A DNA stretch of 57,618 nucleotides, taken from the IMG/VR virus record IMGVR_UViG_3300031251_000022, positions 1 through 57,618 of that record; one strand, 5' to 3'. Shown piece by piece: positions 47,759 to 56,696 of this stretch; position 1 is the first letter of the stretch, and each line of letters begins with the position of its first letter. Position numbers and translations under genes: made by a program. Below the pieces are notes generated by a model, which searched no databases, was not told the origin of the DNA, and saw only the letters and a program-made list of their open reading frames with translations. The stretch is from a virus.

Positions 47759-48643
47759 ATGAACGCTCAGCAATTCAGGTCAGCCCGCCAGGCTCTTCGG
47801 TTTACAACTCAACCGACTGGCGGCGACATCTACTTCGCCGGTTCAGCCAATGCCAACGCGGCGGCGACCGGCGGCTACTATTCCGATGTGCCGACACTGA
47901 CACTGGCCCAAGCTCAGACGCTCTGCACTGCCGCGAACGGCGATGTCGTGTTCGTCCAGGCGGGACACGCCGAAACGATCACCGGTGCGGCCGGCATCAC
48001 ATTCAGCAAGTCGGGCGTCAAGTACGTCGGACTCGGGAACGGGCGAGCACGACCCACGATCACCTTCAGTACTTCGACCGCCGCTCAGCTCATCGTGAGC
48101 GGTGCGAACATCACATTCGAGAACTTCATTTTCGACTTCACGGGGATTGATGCGATTGTCGCAGCGATCTACGTCACCGCGAACGACGTCCGCTTCGACA
48201 ACTGCGAATTCATCTGCAACAACGCGACCGCTGGTTGCGTGCTGGGGATCCTGACTGCTGCGACCGCCACTCGATTCGCAGTGGTGAACTGCCGATTCCT
48301 GGGCCAGGCGACAAACTCGGGGACCACCACAACCGCCCAGATCCAGCATGAGTCTGGCGACGATTTCCTGATCCAGAATTGCTACTTCACCGGCAAGATG
48401 ACTCAGGCGATTTTGAATACAACGAACACGGTCCTGCGAGGGCTGATCGACGGCAATCGATTCGTTGTCTCGACGGGAACCGCGGCGATCACGATGAAGT
48501 CCACATCAACTCCCTTCATCACGAACAACCGCATGAACGTGGCGAGCGGGACCGCTCCAATCGCTGCCGCTGCGGGATTCGTCGCAGGGAACGTCTACTC
48601 GGCTGCGGCTGGTGTCACCGCTGGAACCGCTAGCACGATCTGA
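47759..48643 (+). CDS. Right-handed beta-helix protein, probable head/surface fibre
   Basis: This 294-residue protein starts at ATG 47759. From residue 55 on it shows repeating short strands (ITFSKSGVKYVGLGNGR, ANITFENFIFDFTG, DVRFDNCEFICNNATAGC, FAVVNCRFLGQA, FLIQNCYFTGKMTQ) with stacked Asn and Cys, the signature of pectate-lyase-like parallel beta-helices. In a head module it may decorate the capsid. It has no visible catalytic triad. Confidence 0.7.
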   Translation: MNAQQFRSARQALRFTTQPTGGDIYFAGSANANAAATGGYYSDVPTLTLAQAQTLCTAANGDVVFVQAGHAETITGAAGITFSKSGVKYVGLGNGRARPTITFSTSTAAQLIVSGANITFENFIFDFTGIDAIVAAIYVTANDVRFDNCEFICNNATAGCVLGILTAATATRFAVVNCRFLGQATNSGTTTTAQIQHESGDDFLIQNCYFTGKMTQAILNTTNTVLRGLIDGNRFVVSTGTAAITMKSTSTPFITNNRMNVASGTAPIAAAAGFVAGNVYSAAAGVTAGTASTI

Positions 48644-48663
48644 TCTGTGAAACCAAACCGAAG

Positions 48664-48697
48664 GGCCGGTCGATGTCGAGTCGGCTGGCCTTTTTTT
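48664..48697 (+). terminator. Strong Rho-independent terminator
   Basis: GGCCGGTCGA (48664-48673) pairs with TCGGCTGGCC (48681-48690), 10 bp with G-U pairs and a 7-base loop, followed by seven T. It ends the head transcript before the connector genes, so read-through or another promoter must serve the tail genes. Confidence 0.85.
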
Positions 48698-48707
48698 GTG
48701 AACCATC

Positions 48708-49373
48708 ATGGCGCTGTCGACAGTAACATCGGTGAAGACTCAGGCGGGGATTCCTGCGTCCGATACGTCGCGAGACGATCAGATTGCAGCGATCCTCGCT
48801 GGCGTTACTGCCCACGTCAAAAACACGCTGAACCGCGACATTGAGCAGGCGACCTACACCGAATACTACTCGGGGGACGGTACGCCTGTCCTGCTGCTGC
48901 GACAGAGGCCAGTCACCTCGATCACGTCCATCTATCTCGACAATGCGGGCTACTGGGGAGACGGGGCGAACAGCCCATTCTCCTCGCCGCGGCTGCTGGT
49001 GGACGGGGTCGATTATGCCCTGCGGCGAACGTCGGCGACCCTCGGATCTCCTGCCGGTCTGGTCTATCGGATCAACGGAGTCTGGAACTACCCGACGCGA
49101 CGGCAGCAAGGCTACGTGAGCAACCAGCCAGGTGTGGGAAACGGCAATCTCAAGGTCACGTACATGGCGGGGTTCCCGACGATTCCGGCTGACCTGCAGA
49201 TGGGCGTGAACTCACTCGTGATGCGGATCCTGAACGCGGCGGCGATGGGCGGGCAGGCACAGCAGGCGAGCTACGAGGACGCGAGCGTCGTCTACCTCGC
49301 ACCGGGGGAAGCGGCCAAAATGATGGGCAGTATCGAAGCGGCACTGGCGCCACACGCGGACGTTCCAGTTTAG
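48708..49373 (+). CDS. Head-tail connector protein (gp6-like)
   Basis: This 221-residue protein starts at ATG 48708. The N-terminal VTSVKTQAGIPASDTSRDD and IAAILAGVTAHVKNTLNRD helices, followed by LLLRQRPVTSITSIYLD, are typical of phage gp6-like / QLRG head-tail connectors. A long insert holds Tyr/Asn-rich residues. It completes the portal-side adaptor. The end contains an octamer (49324-49331) and another stands between it and the next gene (49380-49387). Confidence 0.75.
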   Translation: MALSTVTSVKTQAGIPASDTSRDDQIAAILAGVTAHVKNTLNRDIEQATYTEYYSGDGTPVLLLRQRPVTSITSIYLDNAGYWGDGANSPFSSPRLLVDGVDYALRRTSATLGSPAGLVYRINGVWNYPTRRQQGYVSNQPGVGNGNLKVTYMAGFPTIPADLQMGVNSLVMRILNAAAMGGQAQQASYEDASVVYLAPGEAAKMMGSIEAALAPHADVPV

Positions 49374-49389
49374 AACGAATGGGCAGTAG

Positions 49390-49758
49390 ATGATCTCGAA
49401 CCAGCTCGCACGAGCGTTGAGGGACCAGACGATTCCGCAGTCAGAGCGGTTTCCGGCTACCGTCACGCTCCTGCCGGACTCGGGTTCACCGACGACAATC
49501 GCTGCCCAGGGGTGTTGGTGGAAGCCGCTCGACGTGACGCTGGACAACTACGGCGGGATCCTGCTGGAGGGGTCCGAGCGGATCATCAACATTCCCGCCG
49601 AATGGATTCACACGACAGGGGCACCCGCCGAGGCCCGCCAGGAGATCCGCCGTCGCGACCGCGTGACGGTGGGCAGTGTCAGCTATCTCGTGCTCTCGGC
49701 TGGCCTGCGGTCTGTATCGTCGCGATGGGAATGCCTCGTCAGGGAGATTGAGGCATGA
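49390..49758 (+). CDS. Head-tail joining protein candidate
   Basis: This 122-residue protein starts at ATG 49390, directly behind a TGGGCAGT octamer. The beta-rich profile (FPATVTLLPDSGSPTTIAAQ, DRVTVGSVSYLVLSAGLRSV) and position suit a stopper or head-tail joining protein. It overlaps the next gene by four bases. No firm family. Confidence 0.55.
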   Translation: MISNQLARALRDQTIPQSERFPATVTLLPDSGSPTTIAAQGCWWKPLDVTLDNYGGILLEGSERIINIPAEWIHTTGAPAEARQEIRRRDRVTVGSVSYLVLSAGLRSVSSRWECLVREIEA

Positions 49759-50192
49759 GCGGAATCAGCAACCATTACGACACGCTGAACAAACTGAAGA
49801 CGATCATCGACGGACTGAGCCTGTCGGGCGTCACGACCGTCGTCCGTCCTGTCTGGCAGCATCAGAAGGGCGACACACTGCCCATAGTCACGATCTCGCC
49901 GTTCGGCCCGGAGGAGTCCGACGACTGGACGAACCAAGAGGATGAAGTCGGCTATCCCTGCCTGATTGCGATCATTGCTCAGCCGGACGACACAACGCTC
50001 GAAACTCTGCTCGGCTGGCGGCAAAAGATCCGGCGGCAGTTGCGGAACAGGAAGCTCGATTCGGTGGCACTTCCGCAGCAATACAACATCATCCCGCGTC
50101 CGCTGGCTTGCGTCGATCAGCAGGCGTGGATGAAGGGGCTATATGTCTCGGGGATCGTGGCGAACGTCCAATTCACGGAGCCACGAACATGA
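49755..50192 (+). CDS. Tail terminator / tail-completion candidate
   Basis: This 145-residue protein starts at ATG 49755. It combines an N-terminal helix (NHYDTLNKLKTIIDGLSL), a beta part with TTVVRPVWQHQKGDTLPIVT and a C-terminal strand VSGIVANVQFTE, like phage tail terminator proteins. It overlaps the genes on both sides by four bases. Assignment by position and pattern. Confidence 0.55.
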   Translation: MSGISNHYDTLNKLKTIIDGLSLSGVTTVVRPVWQHQKGDTLPIVTISPFGPEESDDWTNQEDEVGYPCLIAIIAQPDDTTLETLLGWRQKIRRQLRNRKLDSVALPQQYNIIPRPLACVDQQAWMKGLYVSGIVANVQFTEPRT

Positions 50193-50641
50193 TCACGGAA
50201 CTACTCGACGACGTGGCGGAACTCGGCGGGATCTTCCTCGATCTGAGCCAGCGGTTCGACAAGCTCGAATACACGGAGCAGTTGCAGGAGTTCAATAAGG
50301 ACGTCGCTGCGGGGGAGCAAGCGGCGTTCGCTGGCGAGCGTTCTCCAGGCGGCGAATCCTGGCCGGAACTATCACCTGTGACGATCGCCCGCAAGGGGCA
50401 CGACCGCATCCTGTACGAGACGGGGCGACTGGAAGCGTCACTCGTGAGCGTGGGTGGTCCGGGGAATATCCACGAGATCGGAGAACGCGGGAGCCTGTTC
50501 GGCACTGACGCTGAATACTCGCTCTACCACCAGCTCGGCGGCGGGCGACTACCGCGGCGAGAGCATGTCGGGACGGACTCGGCGACGGTGGACGACCTGG
50601 CGGACGCGATCGCTGAGCACGTCGTTGAATCACTCAAGTAA
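50189..50641 (+). CDS. Virion morphogenesis protein (Mu gpG-like tail-completion type)
   Basis: This 150-residue protein starts at ATG 50189. AAFAGERSPGGESWPELSPV (the WxPLSPxTI-like motif), ILYETGRLEASLV and AEYSLYHQLGGGRLPRRE with a final helix match the phage virion morphogenesis family (gpG of Mu, gpS of P2). It should help complete the tail or connector. Octamer variant TGGGTGGT at 50451-50458. Confidence 0.8.
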   Translation: MITELLDDVAELGGIFLDLSQRFDKLEYTEQLQEFNKDVAAGEQAAFAGERSPGGESWPELSPVTIARKGHDRILYETGRLEASLVSVGGPGNIHEIGERGSLFGTDAEYSLYHQLGGGRLPRREHVGTDSATVDDLADAIAEHVVESLK

Positions 50642-50653
50642 AAGGTCTGACAC

Positions 50654-50929
50654 ATGTCGAAGCCTGTTGAAAATACGTGGCGGATTCACGGATGCACGAT
50701 CAGGCAGGTCGGGGCCGAGACTCCCGCGGACCCGCTCAGCCCGGAGCACGATGGGTGGTCGACGACCGTGGAGAGGGACGGGACGACTTACGGCCCATTC
50801 GCCTTCACGGGGGACGCCGTCCGCAAGTCCCGCGAGTTGGAGTTCCCGGTACTGCCCACTCCTACGGAGCCTGCCGTCGAAGCTCCTGCCGCCGAGCCTG
50901 CTCCGCCAGCCGAACCGCCAGCCGCCTGA
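50654..50929 (+). CDS. Hypothetical small protein with Pro/Ala tail
   Basis: This 91-residue protein starts at ATG 50654. A small beta domain (NTWRIHGCTIRQVGAETPAD) is followed by a Pro/Glu/Ala tail (TPTEPAVEAPAAEPAPPA). The gene lies just before the tail tube gene. Two octamer-family sites occur within (50752-50759, 50851-50858). Function unknown. Confidence 0.5.
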   Translation: MSKPVENTWRIHGCTIRQVGAETPADPLSPEHDGWSTTVERDGTTYGPFAFTGDAVRKSRELEFPVLPTPTEPAVEAPAAEPAPPAEPPAA

Positions 50930-50974
50930 GCCTATTGATTTGGTCCGCAACATCGAGAAAAGGAATGATCGAAC

Positions 50975-51868
50975 ATGACTGAATCAATGGCCTATCTGGC
51001 CAATATGTGCATCAAGAACGCATCGTCTCTCGGGACCGGTGCGGCGAAGATGAAGTATCTGACGAACGGGCTGAAGGAGATGCGGCCCATCGAGCAGAAC
51101 GACGGGATTCGCGGCACCCGCTCGCGGAACGTCGCGGACATCGCCCAGGGGAACATCAACGTCGCGGGGCAGATCACTGTTGAGCCGACACCGATCGAGC
51201 TTGACCGGTGGCTGCCGTTCATGGGGTTCTCAGTTTCGACGATCACGTGGTCGCTCACCGAGACGCTGTCGGACCTGTACATTCGAACCGACATGACCGC
51301 GAAGGTGTACGACTTCCTCACGCGGATCTCGGCATGGACGTTGACGCTGGAGCCCGGAAAGAAGTGGAAGCTTGCCCTTGATCTCGTCGGCAAGACGCTG
51401 ACGGTTCAGTCGTCTGGGACATCGCTCTCCGGGAGCGTGGATGACCTGTCGCGGCCCTACATGATGTATGACTCCGGGGGCGGCATCACGATCGGCGGCA
51501 CGCTGTACGATGTGGACAAACTTGAGATCAAGTGCGACCACAAGATCGAGCCGACGTTCATGTCTGGCCAGACCGCGACGGACCTTGAGCCGACAGACCG
51601 CATCGTGACCGTGACCGTTCAACCGAAGTACACCGCCAGCGAAACGGGACTTCTTGACGCGGCACAGGCACTGACATCGCAGGCGGCGAGCCTCACGCTG
51701 ACGAACGGCGGATGCTCCTGTGCGATCAGCTTCCCGGCCTTGGTTGCGGATTCTCAGTCGGTCGAGATCGCGGCCAGGAACGCGAAGCTGCGTCTGCCGC
51801 TGACCTACTATGCGTACAAGTCGAGTTCGACCCCCGAAATCGGAATTGTGAACGACTCATCGGCGTGA
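50975..51868 (+). CDS. Major tail tube protein
   Basis: This 297-residue protein starts at ATG 50975. Alternating strands (NINVAGQITVEPTPIELDRW, ITWSLTETLSDLYI, RIVTVTVQPKY) and a C-terminal extra domain match tail tube proteins. It comes directly before the frameshifted chaperone pair and the tape measure, the invariant siphophage order. It forms the hollow tail tube. Confidence 0.75.
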   Translation: MTESMAYLANMCIKNASSLGTGAAKMKYLTNGLKEMRPIEQNDGIRGTRSRNVADIAQGNINVAGQITVEPTPIELDRWLPFMGFSVSTITWSLTETLSDLYIRTDMTAKVYDFLTRISAWTLTLEPGKKWKLALDLVGKTLTVQSSGTSLSGSVDDLSRPYMMYDSGGGITIGGTLYDVDKLEIKCDHKIEPTFMSGQTATDLEPTDRIVTVTVQPKYTASETGLLDAAQALTSQAASLTLTNGGCSCAISFPALVADSQSVEIAARNAKLRLPLTYYAYKSSSTPEIGIVNDSSA

Positions 51869-51927
51869 CGCTGGGCGCCACAGCATCCGCAGGAGATGGG
51901 TAGTCAAGGGATCACGGAAGGAACGAA

Positions 51928-52359
51928 ATGCCGAGCTTTATCGACGACGGTTACACGCGAGACGATGGGTACATTGCAGCCGCTCCAGCGGACGAGGGGC
52001 GTGAGCCGATCCACGGCGATCTGGAGTTCACCTACCGCGTCTCAACTCGACGGGAGTGGATTCCGCTGGACGCTGCGGTCGACAAGGAGCTGAAGAAGCA
52101 ATCGCCCGACCCAGTGAAGATCGAGATGCTCGCCTGCGAGTTCGTCGCGTCGCACATCAAGGAGTGGTCGCTCAAGAATCGCGGAGGGCACGATGTCCCC
52201 GTGACTGCGGAGAACGTCATGGGGCTGCAGGTGACGCTGTTCAATCGCCTGTACCAGATCATCCGAGGGAACGACACCAGCGACCCGAAGCCTGGCAGCG
52301 ACGCCAAGCCGAAGTCGGACGGGGAAATGTTGGGAAACTCAGTAGCGGTGTCTGGCTGA
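51928..52359 (+). CDS. Tail assembly chaperone, G-type product
   Basis: This 143-residue acidic protein starts at ATG 51928 with GGAAGGAACG upstream and an octamer variant (51897-51904) before it. In lambda-type phages the gene after the tube makes gpG and, by -1 slippage near its end, a longer gpGT that guides tube assembly around the tape measure. A slippery heptamer is present at 52332-52338 near the stop. The body is helical with VAEN-like segments (VPVTAENVMGLQVTLFNRLY). Confidence 0.75.
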   Translation: MPSFIDDGYTRDDGYIAAAPADEGREPIHGDLEFTYRVSTRREWIPLDAAVDKELKKQSPDPVKIEMLACEFVASHIKEWSLKNRGGHDVPVTAENVMGLQVTLFNRLYQIIRGNDTSDPKPGSDAKPKSDGEMLGNSVAVSG

Positions 52360-52814
52360 TCCTCAGGCACCCGAAAGTCGCGAACAGGGATTGCCAGAAG
52401 TGCCTCAAGTATCAATACGACGAGGAGACTGGCGAGGTGATCAAGGGGCGGGACGGCAAGGCTGACGAGCGGTTCGACGCCTGCTGGGCTCCATGCCGGG
52501 ACAGGAACAACAATCCGCTTCCGATACTTGGGGATCTTGATGAGAACGGACTGGAGATCGACGACCCGAAGCTGTGCTCAAGGTGCCCAAAGGGGACAGC
52601 GGAACGGCAGCGATCATTGAGTCCCGAGAACTGGCAGTGTTACGAACACTACCTCGAATGCAAGGCGGTGAGCAGTTTCCCTGACGACCCAGTAGTACGG
52701 CGGAACGCGGTCGAGATCAGGCGAATCGAGGAAGCGAACGAGCAGTGCAGGCAGGGCGAGTTCTATTCCCTGCTGACGATGCTGGCGATTAGAAGGGGGG
52801 CGGCAAGTGGCTGA
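51928..52814 (+). CDS. Tail assembly chaperone GT-type fusion by -1 frameshift
   Basis: Slippage at GGGAAAC (zero frame G-GGA-AAC, 52332-52338) moves the ribosome back one base, so translation goes on from 52338 as LSSGVWLILRHPKVANRDC and ends at 52814, about 295 residues. The T-like part is Cys-rich (CQKCLKYQYDEETGE, CWAPCRD, CSRCPKG, CYEHYLEC), suggesting metal binding. This part lacks its own start near the junction, which supports frameshifting. It overlaps the tape measure start by eight bases. Confidence 0.75.
52332..52338 (+). promoter_or_regulatory. Slippery site for -1 ribosomal frameshift
   Basis: GGGAAAC in the exact X-XXY-YYZ phase of the upstream frame (codons GGA at 52333 and AAC at 52336). 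Lambda uses the closely similar GGGAAAG at the same place between G and T. Confidence 0.8.
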
Positions 52815-54351
52815 GACAATTCGCGACGTCATCATTCGCGTTGCCATCGAGCAAAAGAACGCCTCTCTCAAGATGCCTGACGTCACGCCCATCGAGACGG
52901 CGAACGTCGGTGTCGCGAAGTCGATGCAGGACGTGGGCGACGCTGCCGCAAAGGAGTACGACCGGGCGGCAAATGAGGCGATGTCTGCCTACTCGCGGAT
53001 CATGAAGTCTCGCGAGGAAGCGGAAAAGAAGGCTCAGGATCTATCGAAGCAAACCCAGTCCGCTCAGTCTGAGCTGCTCGGCGTCTACGCTCAGACAGCA
53101 GGGGCGGCGATGCAACTGGGTAAGGGTATCGCGTTCGTGACGGCTGCGAACGAGGAAGAGGCGGATTCGTTCGTCAAATCCATCGCAGCGGCACAGGGCT
53201 ACTACGACGCAGCAGTGGGCAGTATCCAAGTCGTCAAGTCGCTCGGGGACATGCAGCGGAAGGCGGCGGCGTACATCGCCTTGACCACGGCGGCGACGAC
53301 TACCCAGGGGGTTGCGGCGAACGCTACGTCGGCTGCGATGACTCGGCTTGCTGCGGCGACAGTTGCGGCGACAGGAGCGGCCACCGCGTTCGGCACTGCA
53401 TTGCTTGCAACTCCGCTCGGGTGGATTGCTCTCGCAACAGCAGCGGCAGCGGCGGGGATTATCGCGTGGAACCGCTCGACGACATCCGCAGCGAAAGAAG
53501 CCGCCGAAGCGATGGACCGCTCCATCTCTCGACAGGTGGAGGATCTGCAGAAGCTCGCCAAATATCAGCAGGAGGTGTCTTCGCTCTCCCTGTCTCAGGT
53601 CGAGTCGAACGATTCGGTCGGGCTCGCCAAGCAGCTCGAAGACATGGAGAAGCAGCGGAAGGAGTTCGCCCAAAAGGCCAGAAACGTCCCAATGGGATTC
53701 GAGAATCGGCAGCAGGTTCTGAGCGGTCTTGAGCGGCAGAACGAGCTGCAGCAGACCAATATGGAAATGCTGCAGAAGGAGCTTGAAGCTCGCGGCCAGT
53801 TGAAGTCATCGCTGGAGAGCGAATTGTCGGTCGCACAGCAGATCCTGCGAACGGCCCAGGATACGGCGGCGGAAGAGGAGAACCGGAACAAGTCGGAACT
53901 GATTCGGCTTGGCTTGCTCAGCCAGGCTGACAAGTCCCGTGTGAAGCGACTGTACGACGCGGCACAGAACGGCCCACTCAGCCTGCGGCAAGCTCAGGAG
54001 GCGTCGCGGTTCGGCATCCTTCAATCCGAGGTCGCAGCGACTGCCGCACGCGAGGCGGAACGCAGTGGAATCACTTCCCGTCGCGAGGCGTCGTCCGACA
54101 ATCAGCCGCTTGAGCAGGCCCGCAAGAACCTCATTTCCGCCCGAAACACGGCAGGGCTGGCGATTGAGGATATCAAGGGGGCGATTGAAGAGAACGAGGA
54201 CGCAGTGAAGGAGCTTGCCGTTACGGTCAAGAATGGATTCGCAATGGCACGTCGTCTCGGCTCGCTGTTCGATGAGGTCAAGCGGGAGATCGAAGACTTC
54301 AAGCGGGAGAATGATAAGCGGTGGATTAAGCTGCGGGAGCCGGGAACATGA
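52807..54351 (+). CDS. Tail tape measure protein
   Basis: This protein has 514 residues from GTG 52807, overlapping the T-part stop. It is almost wholly helical with coiled coils (45-95, 235-330, 340-380) and a hydrophobic stretch (residues 155-220; FGTALLATPLGWIALATAAA) typical of tape measures, which may insert into the host membrane. At about 0.15 nm per residue it predicts a tail of roughly 75-80 nm, short for a siphophage. Position after the chaperone pair supports the call. Octamer at 53216-53223. Confidence 0.82.
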   Translation: MAETIRDVIIRVAIEQKNASLKMPDVTPIETANVGVAKSMQDVGDAAAKEYDRAANEAMSAYSRIMKSREEAEKKAQDLSKQTQSAQSELLGVYAQTAGAAMQLGKGIAFVTAANEEEADSFVKSIAAAQGYYDAAVGSIQVVKSLGDMQRKAAAYIALTTAATTTQGVAANATSAAMTRLAAATVAATGAATAFGTALLATPLGWIALATAAAAAGIIAWNRSTTSAAKEAAEAMDRSISRQVEDLQKLAKYQQEVSSLSLSQVESNDSVGLAKQLEDMEKQRKEFAQKARNVPMGFENRQQVLSGLERQNELQQTNMEMLQKELEARGQLKSSLESELSVAQQILRTAQDTAAEEENRNKSELIRLGLLSQADKSRVKRLYDAAQNGPLSLRQAQEASRFGILQSEVAATAAREAERSGITSRREASSDNQPLEQARKNLISARNTAGLAIEDIKGAIEENEDAVKELAVTVKNGFAMARRLGSLFDEVKREIEDFKRENDKRWIKLREPGT

Positions 54352-54662
54352 TTGCGACCGCCCATCTCACTCCGCTAGGATGCACGCTCCCAGATGTTCC
54401 CACGTCTTCGGGTGCGACGCTTCCCATGTCAATCGAGCGAGATGTCGACGGCATTCGCGACGAGATTTCCGAGCTTTGGAACTGTATCAAGCAATTCCAG
54501 AACGTGCTCGCCGCTTTGAAAACGTCCGACGACGCCAAGACGAAATACCTCGTTGAGCTGAACGAGTATCTGAAGCAGTTGCAGTCGAAAGTTGAGGAGC
54601 TTGGCGGGACTCCCCCGCCAGTCCCTGACAGGCTGAAGGACTTCTGGGGGCACAAGAATTGA
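54348..54662 (+). CDS. Hypothetical tail-region protein
   Basis: This 104-residue protein starts at ATG 54348 in an ATGA overlap with the tape measure. A central coiled coil (RDEISELWNCIKQFQNVLAA and on) dominates. An internal ATG at 54426 (MSIERDVDGIRDE) gives 78 residues and could be the true start. It overlaps the next gene by four bases. Confidence 0.5.
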   Translation: MIATAHLTPLGCTLPDVPTSSGATLPMSIERDVDGIRDEISELWNCIKQFQNVLAALKTSDDAKTKYLVELNEYLKQLQSKVEELGGTPPPVPDRLKDFWGHKN

Positions 54663-55390
54663 GCCAGGCGGTTTACGGTTCCTACACTCACGACGTGAAC
54701 ATGGTGGGCTTCAACAGCTTCACTCGTGAGTACGTGGACGGACCGACCGGCTACCACAAGCTTCTCCGCGTCACGTGCGACATCAAGGCCCGGATCATCC
54801 GCTCGACGCAGACTGCGGTATTCGCCGAACTGGAGGTCATGCGAGCGGCGTACTCGATCGGCGGCCAGTCGTTCGGCTTCTATGACGATTATGGCAACCT
54901 GCTCTCATGGGCTCTCGACACGTCGACGGCGGTGGGCGGGGTGACGGTGCTTAAGCCAGTCTCCCACGGCGATATCAAGGGCTCTCACGGGGTGAACTAC
55001 CTCGACTGCAACGTCGTCCTGCAGGCGGACTACCTGCAACCACTGGGGGATGGGCAGTACCTCACATTCCAAGAGTCTGTTGACTTCTCGGGAAGCGGCC
55101 GGCCGCTGAAGGTCAAGCGAGTCCCTGCCATTGGGCGACCGTTCAAACAGCAGGTATCGACGGCGTCATGGTTCTACGCGACGCAGTCCGGCTCGCTGAC
55201 GACGACGACCCCTTTCCCGCGTCCGATGGCTCCGCTCGCACCGGACCTATTTGACGGCGACGAGGGGGATCAGGAGATCAAGGGACCGTACCCGATCACG
55301 CAACGCGGTCAGGCGGTGGAGTGGGTGGTTGGATGGACCTACCGCTACTCGTCACCAGACCCGATCCTCATTCAACCGAACATCCGCTGA
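54659..55390 (+). CDS. Distal tail protein candidate
   Basis: This protein has 243 residues from TTG 54659. It is beta-rich with TREYVDGPTGYHKLLRVTCD and a DUF2460/Dit-like outline (GGQSFGFYDDYGNLLSW, VEWVVGWTYRYSSPDP), where a ring protein joins tube and tip. It is located after the tape measure. The TTG start is unusual but coupled to the previous stop. Octamer at 55051-55058. Confidence 0.55.
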   Translation: MSQAVYGSYTHDVNMVGFNSFTREYVDGPTGYHKLLRVTCDIKARIIRSTQTAVFAELEVMRAAYSIGGQSFGFYDDYGNLLSWALDTSTAVGGVTVLKPVSHGDIKGSHGVNYLDCNVVLQADYLQPLGDGQYLTFQESVDFSGSGRPLKVKRVPAIGRPFKQQVSTASWFYATQSGSLTTTTPFPRPMAPLAPDLFDGDEGDQEIKGPYPITQRGQAVEWVVGWTYRYSSPDPILIQPNIR

Positions 55391-55426
55391 CCACTGACCG
55401 CAGACGATTCAATGGAGTGATTTGAC

Positions 55427-56668
55427 ATGGCAACAAAGCGATGGGTGGGCGGTGCTCAGTCGGTCAAGGACGTGTGGACCCTGACGCTTTCGGGGACCGT
55501 CACGAGTCAGACCTACACGATCACGATCGGGACGAAGTCGATCTCGTATACGGCTGGCGGGGCAGATACGCAGGCGGTGATCTTCGCGGCACTGCTGGCA
55601 ATGTGGAACTCGACAACATCGCCCGTTCCGCCAGAGTTCAAGGAACTGACGGCGACCGGCGGCGTGACGAATCTCGTGCTCACGGGGACGGTCACTGGAC
55701 GGCCCAGCGTTGTCTCGTTTACGACGGGCGGCGGAGCGACGGCGACGGCGACGAACACGATCCCCGCGAGCGGCCCATCCTTTTTCAACGTCGCGGCGAA
55801 CTGGTCAGGCGGCGTGGCGCCAGCGAACAGCGATATACTCGTCTTCGACTCGGGTTCCGTCCCCTGCAAGTACGGGCTGTCGTCAACCCTCACGGGTGTG
55901 ACAGTGCAGGTCAATCCCGGCTACAGCGGCACGATCGGTTTGACCGACGTGAACTCGGATGGGAATTCCTACCACGAGTACCGCACGACATCCCTGACGC
56001 TCGACGGCGGAACTCTGGTCTGCAACTCGCCGAATATCAGGCTCTGCCGCCTCGCGTTCGGGACAACCCTCGCGACGGTGCGAGTGCTCAACAGCGGCCA
56101 GCGTCTCGACCCGAATGCCCCTGCCGTTCTGATCACGGGCGGGGCGGTTTCGAGCGAATGCGATGTCACCCGCGGCGATGTGGGACTGGCGTTCTATGCG
56201 GGGGAGACAGCGAACTTCCCCACGCTCAAGATCGGCTACGTCACTCAGCAGCAGTCGGACGCACGAGTCTACGGTGGCGTCGGGCTGACGGTGACGACGA
56301 TCACCAAGACGGGCGGTGATCTCACGCTCAACAGCAACGCGACGACGATCACCCAGGGACCGAACGGCGGGACGCTGACTGTCGCAGCTGGTGCGGTGAC
56401 GACCTTGAACGCGAACGGCGGGAGCGTGGTGTACAACTCGACGGGGACACTCGGCACGCTGAACATCCGGAACGATGGGGCGGTCAGCTTTGACGCGGAC
56501 CCGCGAGGGGTGACGGTGACGAACACGATCAACATGTACGGCCCATCTGCTCGGCTGAAGGATAACCAGAAGCGAGTCAGCTCGGGCGTTCTCACGGTCG
56601 CGACGACTGGGACGCCAGCCGGGAACATTGAGCACGATGTCACCAATACGTCGATCGTGCTGACGTAA
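55427..56668 (+). CDS. Beta-rich tail/receptor-binding candidate
   Basis: This 413-residue protein starts at ATG 55427. The N-terminal 100 residues have Thr/Gly-rich strands (TLTLSGTVTSQTYTITIGTK), then a repeating beta-solenoid-like region (SLTLDGGTLVCNSPNIRLCR, TTITKTGGDLTLNSNATTIT, GTLTVAAGAVTTLNANGGSV). Phage tail adhesins and host autotransporter-like proteins have similar repeats. It lies between the distal tail and hub genes, so a tail-tip role is likely. Confidence 0.6.
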   Translation: MATKRWVGGAQSVKDVWTLTLSGTVTSQTYTITIGTKSISYTAGGADTQAVIFAALLAMWNSTTSPVPPEFKELTATGGVTNLVLTGTVTGRPSVVSFTTGGGATATATNTIPASGPSFFNVAANWSGGVAPANSDILVFDSGSVPCKYGLSSTLTGVTVQVNPGYSGTIGLTDVNSDGNSYHEYRTTSLTLDGGTLVCNSPNIRLCRLAFGTTLATVRVLNSGQRLDPNAPAVLITGGAVSSECDVTRGDVGLAFYAGETANFPTLKIGYVTQQQSDARVYGGVGLTVTTITKTGGDLTLNSNATTITQGPNGGTLTVAAGAVTTLNANGGSVVYNSTGTLGTLNIRNDGAVSFDADPRGVTVTNTINMYGPSARLKDNQKRVSSGVLTVATTGTPAGNIEHDVTNTSIVLT

Positions 56669-56696
56669 CTCACGCAAGAGGAATGGGTGGTCAGGG

